64,000 nucleotides of DNA from Nostoc sp. NIES-3756 (GCF_001548375.1 NZ_AP017295.1:3072501-3136500), one strand, 5' to 3'; numbered from the stretch's first letter, positions 18,018-28,001 are shown. Notes: a model not told the origin generated them from the sequence alone. Program-made: numbers and translations.

Positions 18018-18689
18018 GTGAACTCATCTGTTTCCAGCATTGCCGCCGCTACCTTAACTTTACTACTGGGTTTTGCCACTAACCCAGTAGTGGCGCTACC
18101 AAACAATCAACCTCAAATCACTGTTGCTCAAGCTTCACAGTCAACAGATACCCTAATCGTACCTGGGGAAAGAGTCGGCCCAGTCACACGTACAACAACT
18201 AGAAAAGAATTAGCGAAAATTTTTGGTGCTTCGCGCTTGGTTGATAAAACCATTCCCGGTGCTGAAGGGATTGGTAGTTTTGCCGCTACGCAAGTAAATC
18301 TCAACCGCGATCGCTCATTTTTGATAGTCTGGACTGATAAAACTCGGACTAAACCTTCAGAGGTGCGTAACTTAGGTACTGCATGGAAAACCCGCGAAGG
18401 TATAGGTGTAGGAACTGCTTGGAGTGAGTTACGCAATAAACTAGGCAACTTTAAACTATATGGGCTTGGTTGGGACTACTCCGGTACGATTTTGTTAGAA
18501 AGTAGTAAGTTATCACGCTACCAAGGCAAACTTATTTTACGGGTAGATACGGCTCCTAATGCTAGTAATAAATATCCTAATGATTATAAAGCTGTGTTAG
18601 GAGATGGTACTTTTTCTTCTAGCGATCGCCATTGGAAACCTCTAGGAATGAGGCTTACACAAGTAATTGTTGTCCTTAATCCCAATTAA
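18018..18689 (+). CDS. Exported protein, unknown function
   Basis: A 223-residue protein from GTG 18018, which follows GAGG by 5 nt; a TTG at 18006 in the same frame lies before the ribosome site. A signal peptide (MNSSVSSIAAATLTLLLGFATNPVVA) is clear. The mature part has one compact domain with GPVTRTTTRKELAKIFGASRLVD, GIGVGTAWSELRNKLG and ILRVDTAPNA, and no motif I recognise with certainty. It resembles periplasmic proteins that track conserved turns 'G.G.G.....L......'. It is followed by a bidirectional terminator, so it is a single-gene unit. Confidence 0.65.
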   Translation: MNSSVSSIAAATLTLLLGFATNPVVALPNNQPQITVAQASQSTDTLIVPGERVGPVTRTTTRKELAKIFGASRLVDKTIPGAEGIGSFAATQVNLNRDRSFLIVWTDKTRTKPSEVRNLGTAWKTREGIGVGTAWSELRNKLGNFKLYGLGWDYSGTILLESSKLSRYQGKLILRVDTAPNASNKYPNDYKAVLGDGTFSSSDRHWKPLGMRLTQVIVVLNPN

Positions 18690-18803
18690 AGGTTAGAAGG
18701 ACGATAGATTAAATGGCAACAAATAATACTCAATACTCGGTTATTCTCTTGTTATTTTTCTGTTAAATTTTTGTGCCATTAACAATTATTTATGAAGACC
18801 AAA

Positions 18804-18833
18804 ACCCCCAGTTTCTTAATATAAACTGGGGGT
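18804..18833. terminator. Bidirectional intrinsic terminator
   Basis: ACCCCCAGTTT (18804-18814) pairs perfectly with AAACTGGGGGT (18823-18833) around an 8-nt loop. On the plus strand it is followed by CGGCAATTTTTTTC, on the minus strand by TTTTGGTC after the stem. It separates the convergent genes ending at 18689 and 18877. Confidence 0.85.
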
Positions 18834-18876
18834 CGGCAATTTTTTTCTAAATTAACAAACGACAACAATTTTATTG

Positions 18877-19644
18877 TTAAACGCCGACTTTAGCTCTTGA
18901 CCAAACGCCATTTTCATCTTCATCAAATTTTTGATGAACAGCTTCCCAAGCTGCTTGTTCTGCTGTGAACTCGTCGCTAGTTTCGTTAAGGACATTGTTA
19001 TAGCGTTCAATAAAGGTGCGTTGTGCTTCTTGTGAAAGGTGAGAACGCACTTCAGGAGACAAATCTTCTGGACTATTGCAAGGGCCAGGACAAGGACGAG
19101 CCAGGGTTTTATCAATTGTATTGATTTCTTCGCCGCCAGCGCTTTCTAGCAACAATTGAAATTCACCAGTGCGATCGCCTGGTACTTCTGCCAATAACAA
19201 AAACTCGCCAGCTTGTAACCGGGTTTGGTAGATTGTAGCTTTATCTTCTGGCATTCCCAAAGTGGTGAGAACGGAGACTAAACCAGCGCCAGCACTCCCG
19301 GCGATCGCACCACTAGCCGCACCCAATAACAAAGCGCTAATAGGGCCAGCCGCCACAATCGGCCCGACAAAAGGAATAAATAGTACCCCTACACCAGTTA
19401 GCAAGCTGAGGAAGGAACCAAACAAGGAACCGAAAATTGCACCTGTCCGCAAACCACCTAAGATTACATCTCTTTTGGTAATAAAGCCTGCAATACGAGT
19501 CTCTGATTGAAAGTTTCTACCCATGACCGAAATATGGTCTCTGGGTACACCTCTATCTAACAAACGGCGAATTGCATCATCAACTTGCTTTTGCTCTTTA
19601 AATACAGTAGAAATGGTACGTTCTGCTTGATAAACTTCTGGCAC
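18877..19644 (-). CDS. Stress-type glycine-zipper membrane protein with C-terminal ChaB domain
   Basis: A 255-residue protein. Residues 1-60 have a conserved small fold seen in general-stress (Gsp17M-like) proteins: [30 protein letters not shown]. Residues about 60-125 are a Gly/Ala-rich hydrophobic stretch ([30 protein letters not shown] and [14 protein letters not shown]), typical of DUF1269/glycine-zipper membrane hairpins. Residues about 190-250 match Cha[28 protein letters not shown]...[24 protein letters not shown]. ChaB was linked to cation transport in E. coli, but its role is unsettled. It lies next to dps and an Lti-like gene, all on the minus strand, which points to a stress role. 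Confidence 0.75.
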   Translation of the reverse strand: MPEVYQAERTISTVFKEQKQVDDAIRRLLDRGVPRDHISVMGRNFQSETRIAGFITKRDVILGGLRTGAIFGSLFGSFLSLLTGVGVLFIPFVGPIVAAGPISALLLGAASGAIAGSAGAGLVSVLTTLGMPEDKATIYQTRLQAGEFLLLAEVPGDRTGEFQLLLESAGGEEINTIDKTLARPCPGPCNSPEDLSPEVRSHLSQEAQRTFIERYNNVLNETSDEFTAEQAAWEAVHQKFDEDENGVWSRAKVGV

Positions 19645-19734
19645 TTCCTTACTCCTTAATTTAATTTCGCTGTTTGCGTGTCAGTGGTCAGTTGTTTTTA
19701 TGTAGCTTGGCTACCGACTACTGGTTAGTGGCAA

Positions 19735-19762
19735 AAACTCCACCCACTAAGGGGTGGAGTTT
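19735..19762 (-). terminator. Intrinsic terminator downstream of dps
   Basis: AAACTCCACCC (19735-19745) pairs with GGGTGGAGTTT (19752-19762). On the minus strand the stem is followed by TTGCC after five T's within GAGTTTTTGCC. It starts 25 nt after the dps stop and separates dps from the ChaB-type gene, so these two are probably not one transcript. Confidence 0.8.
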
Positions 19763-19786
19763 GTTAAAGACGTAGAGAAAAAATGT

Positions 19787-20326
19787 TTACACACCAATAG
19801 GAGTTTTGGTTTCTGTTGCTGGTTGTGTACCACTTGGTTCAACTGATTCGCCTTCAATGAAAGAGCGCAGCATCCAAGCCATCTCTTCATGTTGTTCCAT
19901 AAGTCCGGTGAGGAAGTCAGCAGTTCCTTGGTCTTGAAACTCTTCGCCACTACGGTCTACGTGGTCTCTCATGTTGCGAATCAACTGTTCATGGTCTTGA
20001 ACGAGGTTAGCTACCATTCCTGTTGCACTGGGAACATTACCTGCATGTTCCTTGAGGGTAGCAATTTGCAGAAATCCTTCTAAGGAGCCTACAGGATAAC
20101 CACCTAAAGTGCGGACTCGTTCTGCGATCGCATCAATGTTTTCTGTTAGTGTTTCGTAGTGTTCTTCCCACAGTTGATGCAAACTACGGAACTGTGGCCC
20201 AACCACATCCCAATGGTATTTTTTTGTTTTCACCAAAAGTAAATAAGAATCTGCTAAATCTTGATTCAACAGATTAATGACCCCTTGACGTTGCTCGTCT
20301 GTCAAACCAATGTTTATTCTAGGCAT
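19787..20326 (-). CDS. dps: Dps family ferritin-like DNA-protection protein
   Basis: A 179-residue Dps. The intersubunit ferroxidase residues are all present at the expected spacing: H38 and H50, E54, D65 and E69, within KKYHWDVVGPQFRSLHQLWEEHY and ENIDAIAERV. Dps assembles into a 12-subunit shell that oxidises iron with peroxide and protects DNA. The lysine-rich DNA-binding tail of E. coli Dps is absent; instead there is an acidic/polar C-terminal tail of about 20 residues (EPSGTQPATETKTPIGV), so DNA binding is doubtful. It is flanked by stress-type genes on the same strand. Such Dps/Lti gene groups in Anabaena have been linked to cold response, from memory. Confidence 0.95.
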   Translation of the reverse strand: MPRINIGLTDEQRQGVINLLNQDLADSYLLLVKTKKYHWDVVGPQFRSLHQLWEEHYETLTENIDAIAERVRTLGGYPVGSLEGFLQIATLKEHAGNVPSATGMVANLVQDHEQLIRNMRDHVDRSGEEFQDQGTADFLTGLMEQHEEMAWMLRSFIEGESVEPSGTQPATETKTPIGV

Positions 20327-20579
20327 TGCTTTAAAATCCCAGGTGAACTTATGTATTAACTTCTCAAAATTTAGGTCGCATTTACATCAGTCACGGGAAA
20401 GATTATATCGTGATAAATATTTACAACTAAAGACTTAGTTTTATTAACTAACTCTATATTAATTTCTAAAGTCAAAAGTACAGCTTGATAATAAATAATA
20501 GGTAACAGGCATTTTTACCAATTACCTATTACCTATTATTAGATTACTATCTCTTCAGGCAGAAACTTTTATCTTTCTA

Positions 20580-20942
20580 CTACTTAGTTTTACCTGTGAC
20601 TTTTTCTAGCAGGTTTTGAATCTCACCTTCTACAGAGGTTGATTCTTGGGAATTTTCAGGACGATTTTGCTTATCAATATCTGCGGCTCCCTGAACTTCG
20701 TTAAGTCCTTCGTTAGATTTCTTCTGTACTTCTTTCAATCCAGGAGGTGCGGATCTACCAACTTCGTCAGTTGCTTTTTGAATCTCTAGAAGCTGATCAG
20801 TAGCTTCGGTCTTATCACTTTGGTAGCTAGTAATTGCCAAAGCAGGAACTGTGCTAGACAAAAATAGTAATGCACAGGTAAAAGCAATAACTAGAAAACG
20901 TACAGGACGTAACATAGATAAAACTACACTAAAAATCTTCAT
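20580..20942 (-). CDS. Small exported protein, low-temperature-induced-protein-like
   Basis: A 120-residue protein from ATG 20942, with GAGG 7 nt upstream; the longer frame to 20972 lacks a ribosome site. The signal sequence MKIFSVVLSMLRPVRFLVIAFTCALLF... ends at PALA-ITSY. The mature 75 residues are charged and helical: DQLLEIQKATDEVGRS, GLKEVQKKSNEGLNEVQGAADIDKQNRPENSQ, IQNLLEKVTGKTK. This pattern recurs in small cyanobacterial secreted proteins annotated as low-temperature induced; I recall this from memory and did not verify it. It is upstream of dps on the same strand, with about 250 bp between. Confidence 0.6.
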   Translation of the reverse strand: MKIFSVVLSMLRPVRFLVIAFTCALLFLSSTVPALAITSYQSDKTEATDQLLEIQKATDEVGRSAPPGLKEVQKKSNEGLNEVQGAADIDKQNRPENSQESTSVEGEIQNLLEKVTGKTK

Positions 20943-21767
20943 TACAAACCTCATTAACAATGAAAACAACATTTAACTCTTACTTTGAGAAAGAAGCTTC
21001 AATAAAATTAAATAACTAGCCTCTTTTCTAGAAGTTATTGAGTTACAAGCCCCATGAAGAATTATTTCTGATATACTTGCATTAACCTCAAAAATACAGG
21101 CTACTTAAGTTGATATCGTTATATCCTTCTGCAAGCTCGCATGATAATTTTATATACTAAAAAAATAAAGCCATACATCGGTCTGGGGAGTGAAATCTTC
21201 TTTATTTTTATTTACAATTAAATCATTCCTTAGATAGATCAAAGCGAAAAATAATGTTTTATCAATTAACTTATTAATATTTTTTACTAATAAGATTTTA
21301 AATACAGGTGAATTTTAATGTTGAAAATTACTAATTTCGATACAATTAACATTATAAAATATTTATTATATTAACGATATCTACTATAGAAAAAACATAT
21401 AATTATTTGATCATGAGATAAAGTTTTCATTCTAAGTAAGCATACGTCAAATTTCGTAAGTACTAAATAATTAGTAAAAACCCCATCTTGTACGGTTTAA
21501 GAATTTTAACTTTTTTTATTTTGGTATTTTTTTGGTAAATTTCTGCGTAATATTTCTTGAAATACTCTTTAAAAATAGTTTCTACGTAGTTTCAATAAGG
21601 GAGAAGGAGCATTGAAACTTGCCCCACTGTAAGTAATCCTTGAGCTAACGTTCCGCAAATGCGCTGATGGTTCTCTTTACCGTCTTCATAAATTCAGCAG
21701 AATCACGGTTACGTAACTTAGTACTTTTGATCAAAACTTCGATTATCCAGTTTATGAGAGTGAGTTG
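20943..21767. other. 825-bp AT-rich gap without a recognised gene
   Basis: Very AT-rich DNA between the Lti-like gene and a small-gene pair. Only a short minus-strand frame (21645-21830) is open; it overlaps the next gene and has no coding character. No tRNA or terminator-like hairpin was recognised. A small regulatory RNA or a large promoter region cannot be excluded. Confidence 0.45.
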
Positions 21768-22013
21768 ATGATTAGTCCTGTAACGAACGTTATCCGCGTC
21801 AATCAGGTTATGGCAAAAGAAGTTGCTCATGAGTGGGAACGAGCCTCATCCAGTGAACTGAGCGCTTATTGTTTACAAATTTTGCAAGAAATTGGTTGTA
21901 CTGATACCGAGCTACCAGACAACCTACAAACACGGGAAGAGCAACTAAATTTAATCGCTGGTTTTGCATCTTATGCTTTTGGGAGAGTAGAAAATGTCCA
22001 AAGTGCTAATTGA
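21768..22013 (+). CDS. Small protein, unknown function (first of an overlapping pair)
   Basis: An 81-residue protein from ATG 21768; a second Met (MAKEVAHEW, 21810) is also possible. It is acidic and mainly helical (VAHEWERASSSELSAYCLQILQEIG, then REEQLNLIAGFASYAFGRV). I recognise no family. Its last 20 nt overlap the start of the next gene in another frame, so the two are probably translationally coupled and act together. Confidence 0.55.
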   Translation: MISPVTNVIRVNQVMAKEVAHEWERASSSELSAYCLQILQEIGCTDTELPDNLQTREEQLNLIAGFASYAFGRVENVQSAN

Positions 22014-22284
22014 AGATAATTTTGAAGATAGTTTTGATAGCTCAGACTGGGCAGAAGTTGTTCCTGTACCTGCAACAGATGAAGACTTATTGATTTTGAC
22101 TCAAAAGCTATCTAATCACCTAGTCCCGACTCAAGTATTTTTCCAAGCTGTAGCGATCGCTGCTTATGATGGTGCATCTGCTTTTCGCTATGCAGATAAT
22201 TATCTAACTAGCGCCAAACATAAAAATAAACGAAGAAATGCAGTCTTTTTAAGAAAACCTTTGACGAATTTTGATTATAACTAA
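21994..22284 (+). CDS. Small protein, unknown function (second of an overlapping pair)
   Basis: A 96-residue protein that begins inside the end of the preceding gene, just after GGGAGAG, a good ribosome site. The first 30 residues are very acidic (EDNFEDSFDSSDWAEVV), the middle is hydrophobic-helical (THLVPTQVFFQAVAIAAYDG-like) and the end is basic (AKHKNKRRNAVFLRK). No known domain was recognised. It ends the pair; no clear terminator is visible before tamB's 3' end. Confidence 0.55.
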   Translation: MSKVLIEDNFEDSFDSSDWAEVVPVPATDEDLLILTQKLSNHLVPTQVFFQAVAIAAYDGASAFRYADNYLTSAKHKNKRRNAVFLRKPLTNFDYN

Positions 22285-22475
22285 AACTTTACATTTGTGG
22301 GTTTTTTACATCAGAGCCAGTCATATCAATTCAAAATACCCTCTTTCAAAATTCAAATCCAGTCTGGGTAATCTCTCTGATGACTCGTTCAATATTTTTG
22401 TAAAAAACCTACATCCAATTCAAAATTCAAAATAAAGAAATATTCCTCTTTTACCCACTGATAACTGAATAACTA

Positions 22476-25400
22476 TTAAAATCGAGTTTCATATTCTACA
22501 AATAATTGACTGTCATCTCCTAGATTAGTTGAGCCACGCACAAGAATATCATCATTGAGACGGTAGAGTACGTTGTAACGCAAAGAGGTAGTGGTGGACA
22601 GAGGACTTGATAAAGAGACAGAGAAATTGCGATTGATATCAAACACACCCTCTGCTGATAAATCAAGCACTGAAGCTCTACTTGATTCTCGACTAGTTGT
22701 AGGGGTGGGAAAGATACGAAATTCACTAAAGCCAATAGTCTGACCGATCGCTGTAATTGTGCCTTGCAAACTGCCTAAAATAGTAGAACTGGCAAAACTA
22801 GTTAACCCTTGGCCAGCATCTCCTTGAGCAAAGTTATTCAAAATTGAACCACCTAACAAAGCAACAATTTCGCCTCGACTACGGCTAGGTTGACTGGTTA
22901 ATTCCAGATTATTAGCTAATTGACTAGCAGGCCCTGTGGCTCTTGCTTGGATACGGACTGTACGTAATGTCCCAAAGGTGGTAGGAGAAACATCACTAAT
23001 CTCCGCAGATAAAGGTGATTCTAAAATGCGATCGCTCCGATTCGATGCCTCTGGTACAATTGCCACTAGCCGCACATCTAAGGTAGGATCAAGCCCTTGA
23101 CTTGGTGTAAACTGGGCAGTATGTTCATAGCCCCGCTCTAAAGTAAACTCAGTTGTAAATAAGCTAATTCGTCCCCCTGTCAAACGGATGACTCCTTGAG
23201 GACGGGGTTGAGCTAAAGTGCCGTTGATAGTCAAGTCACCTTCGGCATCAAACCTTAGTAGTGGCTGAATAAACTCGGCTCCCCCAGGTACAAAACTTAG
23301 TAGTGGCTGACTAGTAACACGCACATCATCACCCAGATTTAAGCGTAAATCTGCAAACTCTATTGGTAAATTAGGTCTAGTTGGTGCTGGTTGGGTAACT
23401 GTTGTTTCTGATTGATTTCCATTTGATTGAATAGTTGTAGTGTTAGTTGCTGTTGTTGCTGGCTGATTTCGCTCTAATTGAATAGTTGTAGGATTATTTG
23501 TTGTATTTGCTCTTTGTGACTTATTATCACTTGTGTTACCGATAGTAACCTGACCATCACTGAGTGTAATCTCACCACCAATTCGCGGTTTTAGGGCTGT
23601 TCCCCTAATCACAGCATTACCACTAACATCACCTGTATATAATTCTGCAACTTGAAGATTAAGTTTATCTTGTATGGCTACACTCAGGGGATTACTGATG
23701 TCCGCAGCCGTAAAAATCGGTAGGCTTCCCGATGCAGTTATCAAACCCTGATTATATGTTGCTTGAATACCTTGTACATTCAATATATCGCCATTGAATT
23801 GTACTGTGCCTGTGACATTTGTGAGGGGATTGGTTAAGGCTTGGGCGCTAATAGTTGCGTTGTTAATTGTGGCATTACCATTAATAACTGGCTGGTTGAA
23901 AGTACCTTGGACGTTGACGTTCACTTGTCCTTGTCCATCCACCCAAGCAACTTGATTATTGGTTAACAGGTTCAACAACGACAAACCTTCATTGCTGACA
24001 TTGGCATTAATATTAATATTGTTATTTGTTGGCTGAGTGGCAAAAGGTAAGGCCGCAGGGATACTACCGTTAATAGCAATGGGTTGTGTACCTGTCAGTA
24101 GTAAGGTACTGTCAAAATTGAGGCGGGCATTGTTGTAGTCAAAGCTGAGTTGCCCTGTTTGCACAGGTTGCTGGTTTAAGGTGGCGTTGGCTAGGGTTAG
24201 TTCCCCTGTTGCTCTGGGATTTTCTAAACTACCTGTTAAATTAGCGATCGCATTCACTTGTCCGGTAATATCTACAGGATATCGGGCAATAAACGGATCT
24301 AATAGTGATAGCGGTAAACTGTTGACACTCAACTGTCCTGATAACTGCTCAGGACTTAACTGTCCGGCAAAAGCAACTAATCCCCCATTAATACCTACAC
24401 GTAAAGGTGATAGGGTAAGAACACCATCAGCAAAATTGCCATCAGCAATGACTTGATTGATTGAGTAATCACCCCATTGCCAGTTATCTCCCTGAAAATT
24501 AAAGCCGACATTTAACCCAGTTCGTAAGGAACCACTGGCTGTAATTGCCCCACTCAACGCACCTGTTAATTGTTGTAGGCTGGGTAAAGGTGGTTGTTGT
24601 TGTCTATCTTGTTGCTGTTGTTGTGCTACTGTCGTCTGAATTTGGCGGAAATAGTCCAACTGGGTTTGCAAATCTGCATTAGGTAAACGCACAGGTGTAG
24701 TGTTGAGTGCTTCCGCTCCCGCGAGGGTGGGTGCTTCTAAGCCACCGCCAAAATCTCGGAAGTCAAAAATGTTGAATGCTTGTAATAAATTTTCAACTCG
24801 CGTTTGATTAAGATTCGCTTGGAGTCGAAATTTGGGGTCATTGCCTGCTTGCAAACTGCCACTGACAGCAATGTTACTATCACCTACACGTAGTAGTCCA
24901 TTACTTAAACTAGCAGTACCATCTGCGTAATTTATATTACCGCGAAACTCATCGGCTGAGGCTCTAGCTATTCGAGGATTAGCTAGAGCCACATCACCAG
25001 CTAAGGCATAATTATTGAGATTGACAGTTAAATTCCCTGATAATGTCCCACCTAATGGTCTGAGTTGATTATTAGGTAAAAAAGCACTGGCCAGAGCTAT
25101 GGGGAACTGTTGGGCGTTGATAATTAAATTATCTCCCTCAGTTCTGCCTGTAGTCACAGCGCCAGCTCGTTGAACTAAAAACGAAGTGGGGCGATAATTA
25201 GCATTCAAGTTTAGAGCTATCTTATCTTGTGTGCCTGCGAGTCGTAGACTTGCCCCTTGTCCTCCTTGGAAATTAACGTTACCAGTTAAAACTGGGTCAA
25301 ATGCCAAGTTACCGACGTAGAAATTGCGTAAGCGGATATTACCAGTAGCTTGGGGAGTATTAAGAGTGCCTGTAACTCGTCCATTAAAATTGAGTAACCC

Positions 25401-28001
25401 GGCAATTGCTATATCACCAGGAGTTTGAAAGCCAGTCTTGCTGAGGTCAAAATTCTGAGCTTGGACATTCAAATTCAAGCCTGCTATTTGGGGTGTACCT
25501 GATTCTGGTAATTGTACTGCGATCGCACCACTCGCACTCAATCCTGGGGTAGTGGCACGTTGCACGATAATTTGTTGCCCATTCCACTGAAACTGGGCGT
25601 TAATTGGTTGAGCTAACTGTGCTATCCCTTGAGAAGCATTAATTTCTCCGGCTGCGCGTATATCTGCCAGTTGGAACGATGCTGTAGTTCCTGCCAACTG
25701 AACATTACTATTGAGTCGTCCGCGTAGTTGGGGTGAGAAGCGGTTGAGTTGAATTTGCGAAGCGTTAGCTACAGCTTGCCAGCGTCCATTATTCAGGTTG
25801 ACATTTCTCAGGTTAACTCTACCGCCTGCCACATTCAGGTTTGCTTGTCCACTAGCTTGGATGGTTGAGGGTTGGAAAGAAGCCGTGCCTCCTGATAAAT
25901 TGAATGTCGCACTGCTTAATACTCCTTGGAACTGGGTTGGTATTTGTGCTAAACGGTTGAATTGAATTTGCGAAGCGTTAGCTACAGCCTGCCAGCGTCC
26001 ATTATTCAGGTTGACATCTCTAAGGTTAACTCTACCGCCTGCCACATTCAGGTTTGCCCTTCCGCTTGCTTGGATGGTTGAGGGTTGGAAAGAAGCCGTG
26101 CTGCCTGATAAATTGAACGTGGCATTGCTTAACACTCCTTGGAACTGCGGTGGTATCTGGGCAAAACTGTTGAGTTGAATTTGCGAAGCATTGACAGCAG
26201 CTTGCCAGCGTTGTTGAATAACCCGACCATTTGCCCTGACAGTACCACCAGCCACATTTAAAACTGCACTGGGTAAGAGAAGATTTCCTTGCTGTGCAAC
26301 AACTATTTCTCCTGTGGTTGGATAAGTAGCCGTTGGTGCTTGTACCTGTGCCACCGCTCGCAAATTGCCCAAAGTGCCGGAAACTCTGGCGTTTGCGGAA
26401 ACATTACCAACTTTGATATTGTTGTTTGTTTTAGCCAGTGCATCCCCTGGTAAATTTTGAGCTTGAATGTTGAATGCAACGTTACCTTGGGGAGCCAATT
26501 GGACTTGACCACGCCCAACAATTTGCCCCCCGGCTGGAGGTTGCACTTGCACACTAGCAACATTTAAGGCTAGGGGCTGTTTTCCTAAAGAACCAGTAAT
26601 TGCTGCTTTAGCTGAGACATTGCCAATATTCGTAGGTGGATTTATACCATAAGTCCGTGCCAGTACATCTCCGGAAATACCATCAGCTTCAATATTAAAA
26701 TTGACATTACCTCCTAGTTGACCTTGACCGTTCCCGATAATTTGACCACCTGCGGCGGGAACCAATGTCAAATTAGGTACTGCAATTTGAGTGACCTTAT
26801 CTCCTACAGCCAAGCGAAAGTCAGTTTTTACACCTGTAAATAAAACTCGGTCAACTTGAATAGGTTTGATATTACTAGCTGTACCACTCAGGACTGGCTG
26901 CTGTAATGCACCTTGCACTTTGATAGCGGCTGTAACTTCTCCGGCTGCGGGGACTGGTGATTTTACTTTAAAGGTGTCTAAGAGTTGTTTGGCACTAACG
27001 GACTTTACCTGAGCAGCAAGATTGTAACCCGTTTGCAGATTAACAGTGCCATTCGCCAACAAGGGAACCTGGCCAAAGTTAGCACTGAGATTTTCTAAAC
27101 CAATTGTCTGTCCTTGAAATGTTAATCTACCATTGGCGTTGGAAAACGGTTGCGGTAAGTTTTCCACTTTCGCCGTAACTTGAGTTGGCGTAGCCGTTCC
27201 CGTAATTGATATTTCTGACTGCTTGGGAGGAATTTGCACTGCTAAATCAGCATCTACACGCCCAGCTTGCAAAACAATTGGTACTTTAAGCAAACGGCTG
27301 ACATCAGAAGCTTCTAAACTCTGTGCTGACAACTGGAGATTTGTCAGTTGGGTTTTGGGTTGTGTTTCGCCAGAGATTTTAACCGCTCCCCCCCTGGTAA
27401 GTTGACCATTGACTTGATAATTTATCCGCTCGTTATCAGACGAAAATCTAGCAATACCACCAACTTGCGTTAATACTACAGAACCTTGGGGTTTAGTTGG
27501 CGCGGGTGCTGATAATAACTCAATATTCCCATCAACAAGCTCTAGTGACTGCAACTGCGTTTGAATTGGGCCTCTACCCTCCCCTGTCTTTACTTGCGCC
27601 GTCACCCAACGACCATCTTGATCCTGTTGAATATAAACATTGGGTTTGACTAAAGTGACATTTAAAACTAGCGTTCGGGTAAAGAGAACTTGTAAGGGCG
27701 AAAACCGCACATCTACTGCTTGTGCAGCCACTCTATCAGGGTCTGTGGGGGTTGCTGGTATCGATAGAGAACTAAATCTCAGACTAGATAAGGTAAAACG
27801 TTCAACTTGCCCCAATTTGATAGAGCGTCCCAGCAATTGCTCTAGGTTCGTCTCAACTAAGGGAACTAAATCTTTATATACATAGTTTCTTACCCACCAA
27901 GTACCGATAGTAATTCCTGCCAATGCTACAAATCCTACAACCAGACTAGTGCGTCTAAGAAGTCGTAGAGATAAACGGCGGTTATTTGGAGAGCGCGTCA
28001 T
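22476..28001 (-). CDS. tamB: TamB/YdbH-like (DUF490) inner-membrane-anchored lipid-transport or translocation protein
   Basis: An 1841-residue AsmA-superfamily bridge protein. One N-terminal anchor (SLVVGFVALAGITIGTWWV, about 16-34) is followed by a short conserved stretch (LVETNLEQLLGRSIKLGQVERF). The rest is a very long run of beta-strand repeats (LNGRV..., GTLSNPQATG-like ...). The C-terminal 350 residues form the TamB domain (DLRLNLGDDVRVTSQPL, LTGGRISLFTTEFTLERG, SRGEIVALLGGS) and the protein ends in an aromatic beta-strand (LFVEYETRF). It should span the periplasm from inner to outer membrane, moving lipids or aiding outer-membrane protein assembly. It contains a 71-residue tandem duplication. 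Low-complexity Gln/Asn/Thr linkers are near residues 1155-1165 and 1490-1530. Confidence 0.88.
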   Translation of the reverse strand: MTRSPNNRRLSLRLLRRTSLVVGFVALAGITIGTWWVRNYVYKDLVPLVETNLEQLLGRSIKLGQVERFTLSSLRFSSLSIPATPTDPDRVAAQAVDVRFSPLQVLFTRTLVLNVTLVKPNVYIQQDQDGRWVTAQVKTGEGRGPIQTQLQSLELVDGNIELLSAPAPTKPQGSVVLTQVGGIARFSSDNERINYQVNGQLTRGGAVKISGETQPKTQLTNLQLSAQSLEASDVSRLLKVPIVLQAGRVDADLAVQIPPKQSEISITGTATPTQVTAKVENLPQPFSNANGRLTFQGQTIGLENLSANFGQVPLLANGTVNLQTGYNLAAQVKSVSAKQLLDTFKVKSPVPAAGEVTAAIKVQGALQQPVLSGTASNIKPIQVDRVLFTGVKTDFRLAVGDKVTQIAVPNLTLVPAAGGQIIGNGQGQLGGNVNFNIEADGISGDVLARTYGINPPTNIGNVSAKAAITGSLGKQPLALNVASVQVQPPAGGQIVGRGQVQLAPQGNVAFNIQAQNLPGDALAKTNNNIKVGNVSANARVSGTLGNLRAVAQVQAPTATYPTTGEIVVAQQGNLLLPSAVLNVAGGTVRANGRVIQQRWQAAVNASQIQLNSFAQIPPQFQGVLSNATFNLSGSTASFQPSTIQASGRANLNVAGGRVNLRDVNLNNGRWQAVANASQIQFNRLAQIPTQFQGVLSSATFNLSGGTASFQPSTIQASGQANLNVAGGRVNLRNVNLNNGRWQAVANASQIQLNRFSPQLRGRLNSNVQLAGTTASFQLADIRAAGEINASQGIAQLAQPINAQFQWNGQQIIVQRATTPGLSASGAIAVQLPESGTPQIAGLNLNVQAQNFDLSKTGFQTPGDIAIAGLLNFNGRVTGTLNTPQATGNIRLRNFYVGNLAFDPVLTGNVNFQGGQGASLRLAGTQDKIALNLNANYRPTSFLVQRAGAVTTGRTEGDNLIINAQQFPIALASAFLPNNQLRPLGGTLSGNLTVNLNNYALAGDVALANPRIARASADEFRGNINYADGTASLSNGLLRVGDSNIAVSGSLQAGNDPKFRLQANLNQTRVENLLQAFNIFDFRDFGGGLEAPTLAGAEALNTTPVRLPNADLQTQLDYFRQIQTTVAQQQQQDRQQQPPLPSLQQLTGALSGAITASGSLRTGLNVGFNFQGDNWQWGDYSINQVIADGNFADGVLTLSPLRVGINGGLVAFAGQLSPEQLSGQLSVNSLPLSLLDPFIARYPVDITGQVNAIANLTGSLENPRATGELTLANATLNQQPVQTGQLSFDYNNARLNFDSTLLLTGTQPIAINGSIPAALPFATQPTNNNININANVSNEGLSLLNLLTNNQVAWVDGQGQVNVNVQGTFNQPVINGNATINNATISAQALTNPLTNVTGTVQFNGDILNVQGIQATYNQGLITASGSLPIFTAADISNPLSVAIQDKLNLQVAELYTGDVSGNAVIRGTALKPRIGGEITLSDGQVTIGNTSDNKSQRANTTNNPTTIQLERNQPATTATNTTTIQSNGNQSETTVTQPAPTRPNLPIEFADLRLNLGDDVRVTSQPLLSFVPGGAEFIQPLLRFDAEGDLTINGTLAQPRPQGVIRLTGGRISLFTTEFTLERGYEHTAQFTPSQGLDPTLDVRLVAIVPEASNRSDRILESPLSAEISDVSPTTFGTLRTVRIQARATGPASQLANNLELTSQPSRSRGEIVALLGGSILNNFAQGDAGQGLTSFASSTILGSLQGTITAIGQTIGFSEFRIFPTPTTSRESSRASVLDLSAEGVFDINRNFSVSLSSPLSTTTSLRYNVLYRLNDDILVRGSTNLGDDSQLFVEYETRF
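25741..26166 (-). repeat. 213-bp in-frame tandem duplication within tamB
   Basis: Units 25741-25953 and 25954-26166 are nearly identical in DNA (a third unit begins at about 26167 and soon diverges). Each codes for 71 residues ending in WQAVANASQIQ(F/L)NR. Only a few substitutions separate the two copies (for example PP versus PT, and D versus N in NLRDVN). The period is exactly divisible by three, so the frame is kept. Confidence 0.9.

Noticed and set aside
21645..21830. 61-residue minus-strand frame
   Set aside because: Overlaps the start of the following gene and has no recognisable features.
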